Assembly: GCA_004293505.1 (NCBI GenBank)
Contig: RDYY01000102.1
Coordinates: 1-12,667 of the forward strand
Origin: Sphingobacteriia bacterium
GTDB taxonomy: Bacteria > Bacteroidota > Bacteroidia > Chitinophagales > Chitinophagaceae
DNA length: 12,667 nt
Direction: 5' to 3'
Position 1 is the stretch's first letter. Each line of letters opens with the position of its first letter. The notes beneath the pieces were generated by a model. It worked only from the letters and a program-made list of their open reading frames with translations, was not told the DNA's origin and did not search any database. Of this stretch, positions 1 to 9,966 are shown piece after piece. The translations under genes and the position numbers were made by a program.

Positions 1-77
1 CCGTGTTTGAGGTTTTGGTATTGTTGAAGGAGTTCCCGGAGTTCGTCCCGGTCTTCTCGGTAGGGGTTCTCTCGCAT
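1..77 (-). CDS. N-terminal fragment of an unidentified charged protein (runs off the left edge)
   Basis: Reading the minus strand from the ATG at 77-75 gives 25 codons with no stop before the window edge: MRENPYREDRDELRELLQQY followed by QNLKH. An in-frame TAA lies at 92-90, five codons upstream, so this ATG is the only nearby start. The peptide is highly charged, has no signal sequence and looks like the start of a helix. I infer a cytoplasmic protein. Similar acidic, helical N-termini occur in Bacteroidota tetratricopeptide-type proteins, but 25 residues cannot establish a family. It is divergent from the small secreted gene that starts at 213. A one-mismatch -7-like sequence (GAAATTTG on the minus strand, 112-105) lies about 28 bases upstream of the start. 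Confidence 0.6.
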   Translation of the reverse strand, partial: MRENPYREDRDELRELLQQYQNLKH

Positions 78-199
78 GGGTCGGATGGTTTACCTAATGT
101 AGGGCAAATTTCCTTGATTTTTAACCCAGATCCGAACTTATGCACGGTTTTTGCGTTTTGTTAATAAAAAGAAAAAAGCAGCGCTTTTGGGAATAACAG

Positions 200-207
200 T
201 ATCTTTG
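200..207 (+). promoter_or_regulatory. Bacteroidota -7 promoter box (TATCTTTG) almost touching the start codon
   Basis: TATCTTTG is an exact match to the Bacteroidota primary-sigma -7 consensus TAnnTTTG. Its last base is only 5 bases before the ATG at 213. In this phylum transcription starts a few bases after the box, so the message would have almost no leader. I see no clear TTTG -33 box at the usual spacing. Instead the -33 region holds an imperfect inverted repeat, AAAAGC-AGC-GCTTTT (174-188), which could be a regulator site. Confidence 0.6.
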
Positions 208-212
208 TAAAA

Positions 213-560
213 ATGAGCAAAACACGTATATATGTCTTTTTGACCGCCTTGGCCCTGACTGTGATGGGTTTGGAGGCGAGTTTTGCGTCATTTTCCATCT
301 CTGGTATTGTAGACGAGAAGAACAAAAACAACAAATACAGCCTCAGCAGCTTGAGTAATTATTCCAAGCGGGGCTTGAGTTTGAACGCCATCAAGGCCGA
401 TTTACAATACAAGGGTCTTAAAACCAGCACGCCTTTGATGGCCACTGGTGGTACTGTCATGGGGAACCTTCAATTTGGTCAAGGAAATACCGTTTATGTG
501 TATCCTTACAAGATCAAGGTTAAAGTTCCCAAGTTCAAGACCCCCGTTCAACCCCAATAA
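213..560 (+). CDS. Small secreted protein of unknown family (115 aa)
   Basis: I do not recognise a characterised family. Residues 1-26 look like a Sec signal peptide: a short basic start (MSKTR), a hydrophobic stretch (YVFLTALALTVMGL) and a possible cleavage after ASFA. The mature part is about 90 residues, basic, without cysteines, and rich in Ser, Lys and Asn in its first half (KNKNNKYSLSSLSNYSKRG). The end is a Lys/Pro-rich tail (KIKVKVPKFKTPVQPQ). No membrane segment follows the signal, so the product is probably periplasmic or secreted. An exact TATCTTTG promoter box ends 5 bases before the ATG, which supports both the gene and this start. It converges on the GLPGLI-like gene with 13 bases between the two stops. 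It may be a lineage-restricted Saprospiraceae-type protein, but that is inference. Confidence 0.72.
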   Translation: MSKTRIYVFLTALALTVMGLEASFASFSISGIVDEKNKNNKYSLSSLSNYSKRGLSLNAIKADLQYKGLKTSTPLMATGGTVMGNLQFGQGNTVYVYPYKIKVKVPKFKTPVQPQ

Positions 561-573
561 GATTTCCGCTATT

Positions 574-1215
574 TTAATCTAATTCCCTGTACCCACTGGT
601 GGGTATTTCAAATTTATTGGCAGGTACTGGACTCAAACTGACCGACACAGCCCGGTAGAGAATCTTTCTACTGGCATCCTCCACCGATTCATATTCCAAC
701 ACCATGCCCGGGACTTGGCGAAATTGGTATTCAAATTCTTTGACGGTGGGCACCAAATTGGGGGCATACCAAACATGGTAAGTGGTGCCATCAGGCAGGC
801 TCAATTCTGCCTTTAAACAGTCATACCCAATGATGTTGCGTTTTTCTTTGACCAAATTGGTCTTCACCTCTTTGTACTTTTCATGCAGTTTCAACCAAAC
901 CGTTGGGTTGAGGCGGGTCAAATAACGCGCATCGCCAATTTCGCGTAACACCGCTCCACTGAGCAGGGATTTATTGTAAATGATGGTTTGAGAGATGTCG
1001 GGACTTTTTAAATCAACCCGAATTTGGTTCCCTTTGACATATATGGTTTTTAGGCTTTGCTGCAAGACCGGATCGCGGGGTTCGCCAACAGGCTTATCAG
1101 CCACAAAAAGTTGGTACACAATGGTGCACTCCGCTACTTGTCGACCTTGGGCCAACAATTGTCCAGCCATGAAAACAAGGGCCAGGATGAGGTAAGTTTT
1201 CAGCATTCTTCCCAT
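574..1215 (-). CDS. Secreted GLPGLI/DUF4412-like protein
   Basis: This is a secreted, probably periplasmic, beta-rich protein of unknown function. From the ATG at 1215 it is 213 residues. A second in-frame ATG at 1206 gives MLKTYLILALVFMAGQLLAQ, a near-ideal signal peptide. The frame stays open to a TTG at 1230, but that lies inside the terminator hairpin upstream and is unlikely to be the start. Family resemblance rests on the order of C-terminal features: IIGYDCLKAELSLPDGTTYH, then VWYAPNL, then VPGMVLEYES. These match the 'GY.C.KA...G....VWY.P......PG.vLE' pattern of GLPGLI and DUF4412 proteins common in Bacteroidota. The literal GLPGLI string is replaced by VPGMVLE, so the assignment is moderate. 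It lies directly downstream of yidC on the same strand, behind an apparent terminator, and I see no promoter box of its own. Confidence 0.72.
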   Translation of the reverse strand: MGRMLKTYLILALVFMAGQLLAQGRQVAECTIVYQLFVADKPVGEPRDPVLQQSLKTIYVKGNQIRVDLKSPDISQTIIYNKSLLSGAVLREIGDARYLTRLNPTVWLKLHEKYKEVKTNLVKEKRNIIGYDCLKAELSLPDGTTYHVWYAPNLVPTVKEFEYQFRQVPGMVLEYESVEDASRKILYRAVSVSLSPVPANKFEIPTSGYRELD

Positions 1216-1241
1216 AAAAAAACCCTCCAAGTGGAGGGTTT
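1216..1241 (-). terminator. Intrinsic terminator after yidC
   Basis: On the minus strand a 9-bp perfect stem (AAACCCTCC / GGAGGGTTT) with a 4-base loop is followed by more T residues, giving a run of seven T in total. It starts 8 bases after the yidC stop codon. The T-run ends at 1216, directly against the ATG at 1215 of the next gene. It should end yidC transcripts. Read-through could supply the downstream gene. Confidence 0.82.
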
Positions 1242-1249
1242 GAAGTTAG

Positions 1250-3088
1250 TTATTTTTTGTTCGTTCTGTTTTTCAAGTCTTGGAGTTTTTTCTGGCTGTC
1301 CATCATCTGTTCATATTTTTCTTGCCATTTGCTCTTGGTCTTGGGCGCTTTTCGTTTGGCCTCAATTTGGGCCACAATTTTATCGTGGTTGATGATATAA
1401 TTCTGGATCACGAATTGCAACAAAAGGGTTACTGCATTGGAAACAGTATAATACCAAGTCAAAGCAGAGGGCAGGGAATTGAAGAAGAACAACAACATGA
1501 AAGGAAATATGTAAGGCATGTATTTCAACGCTGGGTTGTCTTGCGTTGGGGTCATGCTCATGTTGTAAATAGAAATCAAGAAGCTGGTGATCACTGCAGT
1601 GATGGTAAACAAACTGATGTGGTTGCCAAAAGCCGGAATGGTAAAGGGCAAAGTGGCGATGGAATCAAAAGAGGACAAATCTTGGCTCCACAAAAATGCT
1701 TGGCCGCGCAAAGCAATGTTGGAATTGAAAAAGCTGTACAAGGAAAAGAAAATGGGAATCTGCAACAGAGCAGGAATGCAACCGCCCAAGGGGTTAACAC
1801 CCGCTTCGCGGAAGATTTTCATTTGCTCCATGGCAAATCCTTGTTGGTCGTCACCAAATTTTTTCTTGAGGGCATCCAATTCTGGGCGCATCACCCGCAT
1901 TTTGGCCCCGCTGAGATAAGAACTGTAGGTTAAAGGAGCGGTGACCAATCGGATGAAAATGGTCAAGAGCAAGATCACCCAGCCATAATTCTTTACAAAG
2001 CCTGCAAAGAAATCAAAGACTTGCATGATGATGTACTTGTTGATGGGGCGTACAAAAGAATACAAATCGCGTCCCAGGTTCACAATTTTCTCCATGTCTG
2101 GTGCTTGTTGCTTCAAGAGCACATAATCACTGGGACCAATGTAAAATGTAAAAGGCAGGCTGATGCTGGCGGTGGCTGGGGTTTTGAACTGCAAATCAAC
2201 CGTTGCTTTGGCCAATTGTTCTGTGGTATCGGTTGCCCGCAACCATTGTAGATTGCCGGATTGAAATCCATTGTCGGCCACCAAAGTATTGTTGAAAAAC
2301 TGCTGGGTCACACTCACCCACTGACCGGGCTTTTCAAATGCATGGGACTCTTTGGACGCGATGTAATCAAAACTTTTGTCTTCTGTAAAACACACACTGG
2401 AAACTTGGCGCTCATAGCTTGCTGAACGCTCCATTTGACGGGTACGAACCTGCCAATTCAGGTTGAGGGTATTGGCTGTCAACAATTGGGGCGCACCATT
2501 GATGTTGACCACCCATTTTACATTGTAAGATTGAGGTGCCAAGGCAAAAACGTGCTCTATGTTTTGGCCATTGCCTGCTGTCAATTGAAAACGAACTTGT
2601 TCAGTGCCATTGGCCAATTTCTCTACTGCACCCGCGCCAAAAAAAAGTTGGTCGGTTTGGGCCGATTGGCCAGGCGCCAAATTAATGGCATAACCCAAAC
2701 TGTTTTGGTCAGCCAAAACCACAGGCTGGCCTTTGCCGTCTTTGAATTGCAAAAGGGTAACGGACTTGATTTGGGCGCCTTTGTTGCTCAGGACAACATC
2801 AACCCATTCGTTGCGCAAGTGTACCAAGGACTCTGTCCCCAAAGCAGCGGCAGTCAATTGCTTGCCTGTGCTGTCAGCACCTGTACTGTCTTGCCGGGCG
2901 GCCAAGGCCAAAGCAGCGGCTTTTTCCTTGATTTGAAGTTGTTGGGCCGCTACACGGGCCAAGGAATCTTCTTCTCGCTTTTTGGTCTCCAGCAAAGCAG
3001 ACTGCTGTTGGTTGGTAAACCAGAAGTAGAGAAAGAACAAAATCCCCAATAAAACAAAGCCTATGATCGTATTCTTGTCGCCTTTCAT
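1250..3088 (-). CDS. yidC: Membrane protein insertase YidC
   Basis: YidC inserts and folds inner-membrane proteins, alone or with the Sec translocon. The 612 residues match the long Gram-negative form. A first membrane helix lies at about 8-24 (IIGFVLLGILFFLYFWF). A coiled, Ala/Gln-rich linker (about 30-85) and a periplasmic domain (about 86-335) follow. The conserved insertase core occupies about 355-565, with further helices near 365-388, 438-455, 490-510, 524-540 and 545-565. Arg380 in TIFIRLVTAPLT is the hydrophilic-groove arginine of the family. The cytoplasmic hairpin (GAKMRVMRPELDALKKKF) and GVNPLGGCIPALLQIPIFFS are characteristic. The tail is strongly basic (Lys-rich, ending NRTNKK), as expected for ribosome contact. 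The start is supported by MKGDKNT just before the first helix and by a TACCTTTG box 20 bases upstream. A terminator follows the stop. In many Bacteroidota yidC directly follows pyrG; here an opposite-strand DUF4407 gene lies between them. Confidence 0.97.
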   Translation of the reverse strand: MKGDKNTIIGFVLLGILFFLYFWFTNQQQSALLETKKREEDSLARVAAQQLQIKEKAAALALAARQDSTGADSTGKQLTAAALGTESLVHLRNEWVDVVLSNKGAQIKSVTLLQFKDGKGQPVVLADQNSLGYAINLAPGQSAQTDQLFFGAGAVEKLANGTEQVRFQLTAGNGQNIEHVFALAPQSYNVKWVVNINGAPQLLTANTLNLNWQVRTRQMERSASYERQVSSVCFTEDKSFDYIASKESHAFEKPGQWVSVTQQFFNNTLVADNGFQSGNLQWLRATDTTEQLAKATVDLQFKTPATASISLPFTFYIGPSDYVLLKQQAPDMEKIVNLGRDLYSFVRPINKYIIMQVFDFFAGFVKNYGWVILLLTIFIRLVTAPLTYSSYLSGAKMRVMRPELDALKKKFGDDQQGFAMEQMKIFREAGVNPLGGCIPALLQIPIFFSLYSFFNSNIALRGQAFLWSQDLSSFDSIATLPFTIPAFGNHISLFTITAVITSFLISIYNMSMTPTQDNPALKYMPYIFPFMLLFFFNSLPSALTWYYTVSNAVTLLLQFVIQNYIINHDKIVAQIEAKRKAPKTKSKWQEKYEQMMDSQKKLQDLKNRTNKK

Positions 3089-3108
3089 GTGCGCTTTTTA
3101 ATGAGCGG

Positions 3109-3116
3109 CAAAGGTA
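3109..3116 (-). promoter_or_regulatory. -7 promoter box (TACCTTTG) for yidC
   Basis: The minus strand reads TACCTTTG, an exact TAnnTTTG match, with its last base 20 bases before the yidC ATG. A transcript would carry a leader of roughly 15-20 bases, without a Shine-Dalgarno sequence, as is usual in Bacteroidota. No good -33 TTTG is visible upstream. It indicates that yidC is transcribed on its own here and not from a pyrG promoter. Confidence 0.6.
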
Positions 3117-3223
3117 ATGTTTAAACGGAAGCAGGTTCTCAGGTAATCTGGAATTTTCAACGTTATTTTGAACTCCAACCTAGCCGCCAACCTGGTTTTT
3201 CTCACTTTTTAAACAACCTGGTC

Positions 3224-5835
<2,612 letters not shown>

Positions 5836-5931
5836 GGACAAAAAAAGCGCTTAAAAAATTCAGGCTGGGGGGATTCTGGTGGCGACTTGAAAAAGTGTTA
5901 ATTTAACGTGCACATCTAAGCAGTTTAAACC

Positions 5932-6810
5932 ATGAAAAACTTTTTCCTCTTGGCCATTTTGGCCTTTACCACAGCCGCTTTTTTCAGTTACAGAGAAAAA
6001 AGGCCTGCGCCTACCCTGTTGAGCCCGGAGTGTTATGTGGCTTGTTACAATGGTGATATCCGAGACCAATTCCGGGCCGAGGCCAATACCCCTGAATTTG
6101 CCGCCCTCCACTTGGCGCCCAAACCCTATACATTGGAAAATCCAACCGGCACAACGCTGAATTTTCCTGCTGCGGATGGGAAAACGGCCTCTGGTTATTT
6201 CATCAAGAGCAAGAAAAAAACCAACAATTGGATTTTTGTGATCCAAGAATGGTGGGGGCTAAACGACCACATCAAGCGAGAAGCTGAAACTTTGGCCGCT
6301 GAATTGGGCAATGTCAATGTCTTGGCCCTGGACATGTATGATGGCGGTGTAGCCGCTACAGCAGACAGTGCCATGAAACTCATGCGCTCCACTACAACAG
6401 AAAGATTAGAAGCCATTGTTAAAGGGGCTTTACAAGAAGCAGGACCCAAAGCCAAAATCTTCACCATTGGTTGGTGCTTTGGTGGCATGTGGAGCTTGCA
6501 ATCCAGTTTATTGGCCGGTAAACAAGCGGCTGGTTGTGTCATGTATTACGGTAGACCCGAAAACAACGTGGAGAAATTAAAAGGATTGAACTGTGATGTG
6601 ATTGGCTTTTTTGGCAACCTCGACCGCAGCCCCTCCCCTGCTGTGGTCAAACAGTTTGAAGCCGACATGCAAGCTGCAGGTAAAAATTTAGACGCCAACA
6701 AGTACGAGGCCGGGCACGGGTTTTCCAACCCCAGTAACCCTGCATTTAACCAGGAAGCAACAGCCGATGCCCATGCCAAAGCCATTGCTTTTTTAAAGAA
6801 AAGACTTTGA
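5932..6810 (+). CDS. Secreted dienelactone hydrolase-family alpha/beta hydrolase
   Basis: This is a 292-residue alpha/beta hydrolase of the dienelactone hydrolase (carboxymethylenebutenolidase) family. The true substrate is unknown. The N-terminus (MKNFFLLAILAFTTAAFFSY) is a signal peptide or membrane anchor, so the enzyme is probably exported. A family-specific pre-domain (about 30-75) precedes the fold. Active-site elements are visible in order: Glu106 in QEWWGLN, nucleophile Cys182 in GWCFGG, Asp231 in FGNLDRS, and His262 in GHGFSNP. All three triad residues (Cys-Asp-His) are present. The start follows from the signal-like N-terminus. It is divergent from pyrG (192 bases between the starts) and is followed after 60 bases by another exported protein on the same strand. 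No TAnnTTTG box was found upstream. Confidence 0.9.
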   Translation: MKNFFLLAILAFTTAAFFSYREKRPAPTLLSPECYVACYNGDIRDQFRAEANTPEFAALHLAPKPYTLENPTGTTLNFPAADGKTASGYFIKSKKKTNNWIFVIQEWWGLNDHIKREAETLAAELGNVNVLALDMYDGGVAATADSAMKLMRSTTTERLEAIVKGALQEAGPKAKIFTIGWCFGGMWSLQSSLLAGKQAAGCVMYYGRPENNVEKLKGLNCDVIGFFGNLDRSPSPAVVKQFEADMQAAGKNLDANKYEAGHGFSNPSNPAFNQEATADAHAKAIAFLKKRL

Positions 6811-6849
6811 GATTGCGTCTACAAGCTTTGTTTTCATTCCTAAACAGAA

Positions 6850-6865
6850 AAACAATCAATTGTTT
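6850..6865. promoter_or_regulatory. 16-bp dyad ahead of the 425-residue secreted protein gene
   Basis: AAACAAT-CA-ATTGTTT has perfect 7-bp arms around a 2-base centre and ends 5 bases before the ATG at 6871. The short centre suggests a protein-binding operator more than an RNA hairpin. The partner regulator is unknown, and a chance AT-rich dyad is possible. Confidence 0.35.
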
Positions 6866-6870
6866 GGACC

Positions 6871-8148
6871 ATGAAGTTTAACCTTCATCATCTGTTTCTC
6901 GTTTGCGGTAGCCTGATGGGACTGTATTTATCGGCGCAAACCACTGTGCCCACTGTGAGACCCGTTGCTGTGACCACCCCCAATGAAACAAGGGATGTGG
7001 TGGTCATCAACGGAGAAATCACCGCCTTGGCCAATGGCAACCAAGCCCTAAAAGACAATGGACCCGCTTCAAACAAATCATTTCAACAAAATGAGGCCAA
7101 AAAGCCGAACCAGGGAAACCAAGTCTCCGGTCTAACAGGTATGGGCACAGGGTTTTTCATGGAGAGGAGAACTTTGCGCCCACCCAAAGAGCATTGGACC
7201 TTGAGCGATGTCAATGGCATTCAATTGGTGGATGAAAGATTTGAAAAAAATTTCTCAGGGTTTTCCCCGGTGAACTTGGACCTAAAAAAATCAGGCGTTG
7301 GGGTCATCGCTTTGGACATAGAAGAAGGACCGATGGCTTGCTTAAAAAAATGGCTGAGTCAACAAGACATCACACGAGACAGTACGGAGGAGAGAACTTT
7401 GGTGCTGGTCTTGCGCGAATTTTGGTTCAGCCAAAACACAGCAACCCATCGGCACAGTCCCAATGGGGGTTTGGAAACAACCTTGCAATACGCCCTTGAT
7501 GTTTATTCCTTTAAAAAGGAAAACTACTTTCCCCAATTTCGTCACCAAGGCCAACTGAAAAAAAATTTTGAAGCTGGTCGGGCTTATGACGAACTAACCG
7601 TAGACTTTCTATCTGGCTTACACCAGGCTTTGTCGGGTCAAGATTGGTCGGCAAAAGAATCCAATAAAACCGCCATCAATGTGCGTGAATTCAGGGACCA
7701 TTACCAAGCAAAGAAAAAAGAATTTGATCATGTCTTTCATGCCCACAAAGGGCTTTATGCCAGCTATGCGGATTATTTGGCCCAACGACCATTGACCGAT
7801 TCCGTTCAAGTGGTCCGCAGCTATACCCTCAACCAAAACATGCCAACCTATGCCATGAGCCTTCAAGCAGTGGAAGGAGATGAGGAGAAAAATGTTTTTG
7901 GCACTTGGGGCTATTGTGATGGAACATCTTTGTTCTATCACATGGGAAACGGTCTATTTGTGAAACTGCAACAATTGGGCAATAGCTTGGTCTTCCAAAA
8001 TTTGAATTTATTCTTGCGCGACAACATCAAGGCCAAACAACTACTGGGTTTGCGTTTGGACCAATCTGATTATGCCTTGATCAAAGAATATTCGCGCATC
8101 AACCCCATGACCTATGCGTTGGACCTGACAACAGGCACATTGCATTGA
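6871..8148 (+). CDS. Secreted protein of unknown family (425 aa)
   Basis: I do not recognise a named family. Residues 1-22 form a clear signal peptide (HLFLVCGSLMGLYLSA, cleavage before QTT). Residues 23-90 are a Thr/Pro- then Asn/Gln-rich, probably disordered linker. From about 95 onward the protein looks folded. It contains RTLVLVLREFWFSQN, a short region with HRHS, a charged helical stretch (DHYQAKKKEFDHVFHAHKGL) and TWGYCDGTSLFYHMGNGLFV. A 'GYCDG...F/Y' segment near the C-terminus occurs in other uncharacterised Bacteroidota secreted proteins, but I cannot assign a function from it. There are no membrane helices after the signal and no obvious catalytic motif. The gene is 60 bases downstream of the hydrolase and may share its transcript, although a dyad at 6850-6865 suggests separate control. 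Its TGA stop abuts the proC stop exactly (TGA|TCA). Confidence 0.85.
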   Translation: MKFNLHHLFLVCGSLMGLYLSAQTTVPTVRPVAVTTPNETRDVVVINGEITALANGNQALKDNGPASNKSFQQNEAKKPNQGNQVSGLTGMGTGFFMERRTLRPPKEHWTLSDVNGIQLVDERFEKNFSGFSPVNLDLKKSGVGVIALDIEEGPMACLKKWLSQQDITRDSTEERTLVLVLREFWFSQNTATHRHSPNGGLETTLQYALDVYSFKKENYFPQFRHQGQLKKNFEAGRAYDELTVDFLSGLHQALSGQDWSAKESNKTAINVREFRDHYQAKKKEFDHVFHAHKGLYASYADYLAQRPLTDSVQVVRSYTLNQNMPTYAMSLQAVEGDEEKNVFGTWGYCDGTSLFYHMGNGLFVKLQQLGNSLVFQNLNLFLRDNIKAKQLLGLRLDQSDYALIKEYSRINPMTYALDLTTGTLH

Positions 8149-8952
8149 TCACATGTCGGTCATGATTTTTTTATAAGAAGTGACCAAGCCTTTGATCAAA
8201 GAAGAACTGAATCCCTGGTGCTCCATCTCGTTCAAACCGGCAATGGTGCAGCCCTTTGGGGTGGTTACTTTGTCTATTTCTTGTTCGGGGTGGGTTTGTT
8301 TTTGCAAGAGCAAATCGGCCGCTCCTTTAACGGTTTGGGCAGCAATCAAGGATGCTTGGGCAGCAGAAAAACCAATTTCAATCCCTCCTTGGATATTGGC
8401 CCGGATAAAACGCAAGGCAAAAGCAGTGCCACAAGCCCCTAATACCGTAGCCGCGTCCATGAGTTTTTCTTCAATCACCAAGGTCTTGCCCAAGGTATTG
8501 AACAAAGCTGTTACATAGGATTGGGCAGCAGCATCAGCACGGGAAGCGCAAATGCAAGTCATGCTTTCTTGAATGGCAATGGCCGTATTGGGCATGGCCC
8601 TGAAAACCGTCATTTCTTCTCCCACTGTTTCGCGCAAGTCATTGATCCAAACACCCGTGGCCACGCTTACCAAGACCTGCTTTCGTGGATTCAAAATGGG
8701 CGATATCTCGGTTAAAATTTCCCGGCACTGAAAAGGCTTGGTGGCCAAAATGATCCAGTCGGCCGCAGCTGCAGCAGCTTTGTTGTCGGCACTGATGTGT
8801 ACGCCCCTATCGGCCCAGGCAGATAAAGCTTGGGTGTTCCGGCGGGTCATGCAAAGTTGCGCGGGCGAAATGAATCCACTGTTCAACAAACCTTCGGCAA
8901 TGGCCGTGCCCAAATTTCCGCCGCCAATGATGAGGATTTTTTTTGCTTCCAT
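8149..8952 (-). CDS. proC: Pyrroline-5-carboxylate reductase
   Basis: ProC reduces 1-pyrroline-5-carboxylate to L-proline with NAD(P)H in the cytoplasm, the last step of proline synthesis. The 267 residues match the family length. The N-terminal Rossmann motif is IIGGGNLGTAIAEGLL (8-23). ILATKPFQ (68-75) and FRAMPNTAIAIQES (117-130) are the conserved nucleotide- and substrate-domain segments. The C-terminal dimerisation domain has the signature TTPKGCTIAGLNEMEHQGFS (230-249). The helix usually written GSGPAY is here LGACGTAFALRFIRA, as in other Bacteroidota ProC. The ATG at 8952 is 9 bases after the hldD stop, so it is probably the last gene of the minus-strand cluster. It meets the unknown secreted-protein gene end to end with no spacer. 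Confidence 0.95.
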   Translation of the reverse strand: MEAKKILIIGGGNLGTAIAEGLLNSGFISPAQLCMTRRNTQALSAWADRGVHISADNKAAAAAADWIILATKPFQCREILTEISPILNPRKQVLVSVATGVWINDLRETVGEEMTVFRAMPNTAIAIQESMTCICASRADAAAQSYVTALFNTLGKTLVIEEKLMDAATVLGACGTAFALRFIRANIQGGIEIGFSAAQASLIAAQTVKGAADLLLQKQTHPEQEIDKVTTPKGCTIAGLNEMEHQGFSSSLIKGLVTSYKKIMTDM

Positions 8953-8961
8953 GCAAGGAGT

Positions 8962-9966
8962 TTAAATGATTTGACCTGGCACCAAATAATGGCGCACATA
9001 ATCGTCAATCCCTTCTTCTAAAGAATAAAAAGCTGCCGTGTATCCTGCCACAGTCCTGAGTTTGTGCATGTCGGCTTGGGTAAAATATTGGTAGGTATCC
9101 CTGATGTCAATCGGCATGTCAATGAACCGAATCTGGGGCAACAAATCCATGCCCTTGAAAGTGGCAACCGTCAGGTCGTGAAAACTACGGGCCACTCCTG
9201 TGCCCAAATTGTACAATCCATTCTGCTCCGCACGCCAATCGTGTTGGACCATTTTTTGGTACAAAAAGTCAATCACTTTCACCAAGTCTTTCACGTAAAT
9301 AAAATCACGCAGTTGTTCCCCGTCTTTGAAGTCGGGCCGGTGGCTTTTGAACAGTTTTACTTCGCCCGTGGCTTTGATTTGTTGAAACCCATGCCAAACA
9401 ACAGATGCCATGCGGCCCTTGTGGCCTTCATTGGGTCCGTATACATTAAAAAATTTCAATCCAGCCCAAGCGGGAGGGGCATCGGTTTGCTGCAAAGCCC
9501 ATTTGTCAAATTCATTTTTACTGACCCCATAAGGATTCAGGGGTTTCAATTGCTGGGGCCATTCATGCCCATCGGAATAACCACATTCCCCAGCGCCGTA
9601 AGTAGCTGCACTAGAAGCGTAGACAAAAGGAATCTGTTGTGTGGCAGCATATCGCCAAAGCATTTTAGAATATTCCACATTCAAGGCTTCGTGTACGGCA
9701 TAGTCAAACTCTGTGGTATCGGTTCTGGCACCCAGGTGTATGATGCCACCAATGGCTAAGTTGGTTTCGGACAACCAAGTTTCCAGTGATTGTCTCTCTA
9801 CCAAGGTGGCAAATGATTTGCCTTCCCAGTTGTTGCGCTTGGCTTCTACGCCAAAATCATCTACCAGAATCAATTGGTTCATGCCCGCTGCGTTCAGGGC
9901 AGCCGCCATGCAAGATCCAATGAAGCCAGCGGCACCGGTCAACACGATGTGGGACTGTTCTGCCAT
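8962..9966 (-). CDS. hldD: ADP-L-glycero-D-manno-heptose 6-epimerase
   Basis: HldD converts ADP-D-glycero- to ADP-L-glycero-D-manno-heptose, the precursor of the inner-core heptose of lipopolysaccharide. It is an extended short-chain dehydrogenase using bound NADP. In the 334 residues, TGAAGFIGS (10-18) is the nucleotide loop and VYASSAATYGAG (115-126) carries the Ser/Thr of the catalytic set. Tyr146 and Lys150 in NPYGVSKNEFDKW are the YxxxK pair. The segment NVYGPNEGHKGRMASVVWH (174-192) identifies HldD among its relatives (NVYGPNE-HKGRMASV). DGEQLRDFIYVKD (215-227) is also typical. The ATG overlaps the purL stop by one base (TGATG), which points to translational coupling. It implies an organism with a heptose-containing LPS core. 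Confidence 0.93.
   Translation of the reverse strand: MAEQSHIVLTGAAGFIGSCMAAALNAAGMNQLILVDDFGVEAKRNNWEGKSFATLVERQSLETWLSETNLAIGGIIHLGARTDTTEFDYAVHEALNVEYSKMLWRYAATQQIPFVYASSAATYGAGECGYSDGHEWPQQLKPLNPYGVSKNEFDKWALQQTDAPPAWAGLKFFNVYGPNEGHKGRMASVVWHGFQQIKATGEVKLFKSHRPDFKDGEQLRDFIYVKDLVKVIDFLYQKMVQHDWRAEQNGLYNLGTGVARSFHDLTVATFKGMDLLPQIRFIDMPIDIRDTYQYFTQADMHKLRTVAGYTAAFYSLEEGIDDYVRHYLVPGQII

Noticed and set aside
590..605. TACCCAC-TG-GTGGGTA dyad as a terminator for the small secreted gene
   Set aside because: It is inside the conserved C-terminal codons of the GLPGLI-like gene and has no T-run on the plus strand. At best it is a weak signal.
2435..3052. Long plus-strand open frame opposite yidC (and others such as 3245-3961 minus and 9064-9759 plus)
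   Set aside because: These lie wholly opposite strongly conserved genes, have low-complexity or unnatural composition and no family features. They are shadow frames.
8147..8172. Possible intrinsic terminator after the 425-residue protein gene (CATG-TCGGT-CATG then seven T)
   Set aside because: The stem is only 4 bp of mostly weak pairs and extends no further. It also lies inside the proC coding end, so the T-run is explained by codons.
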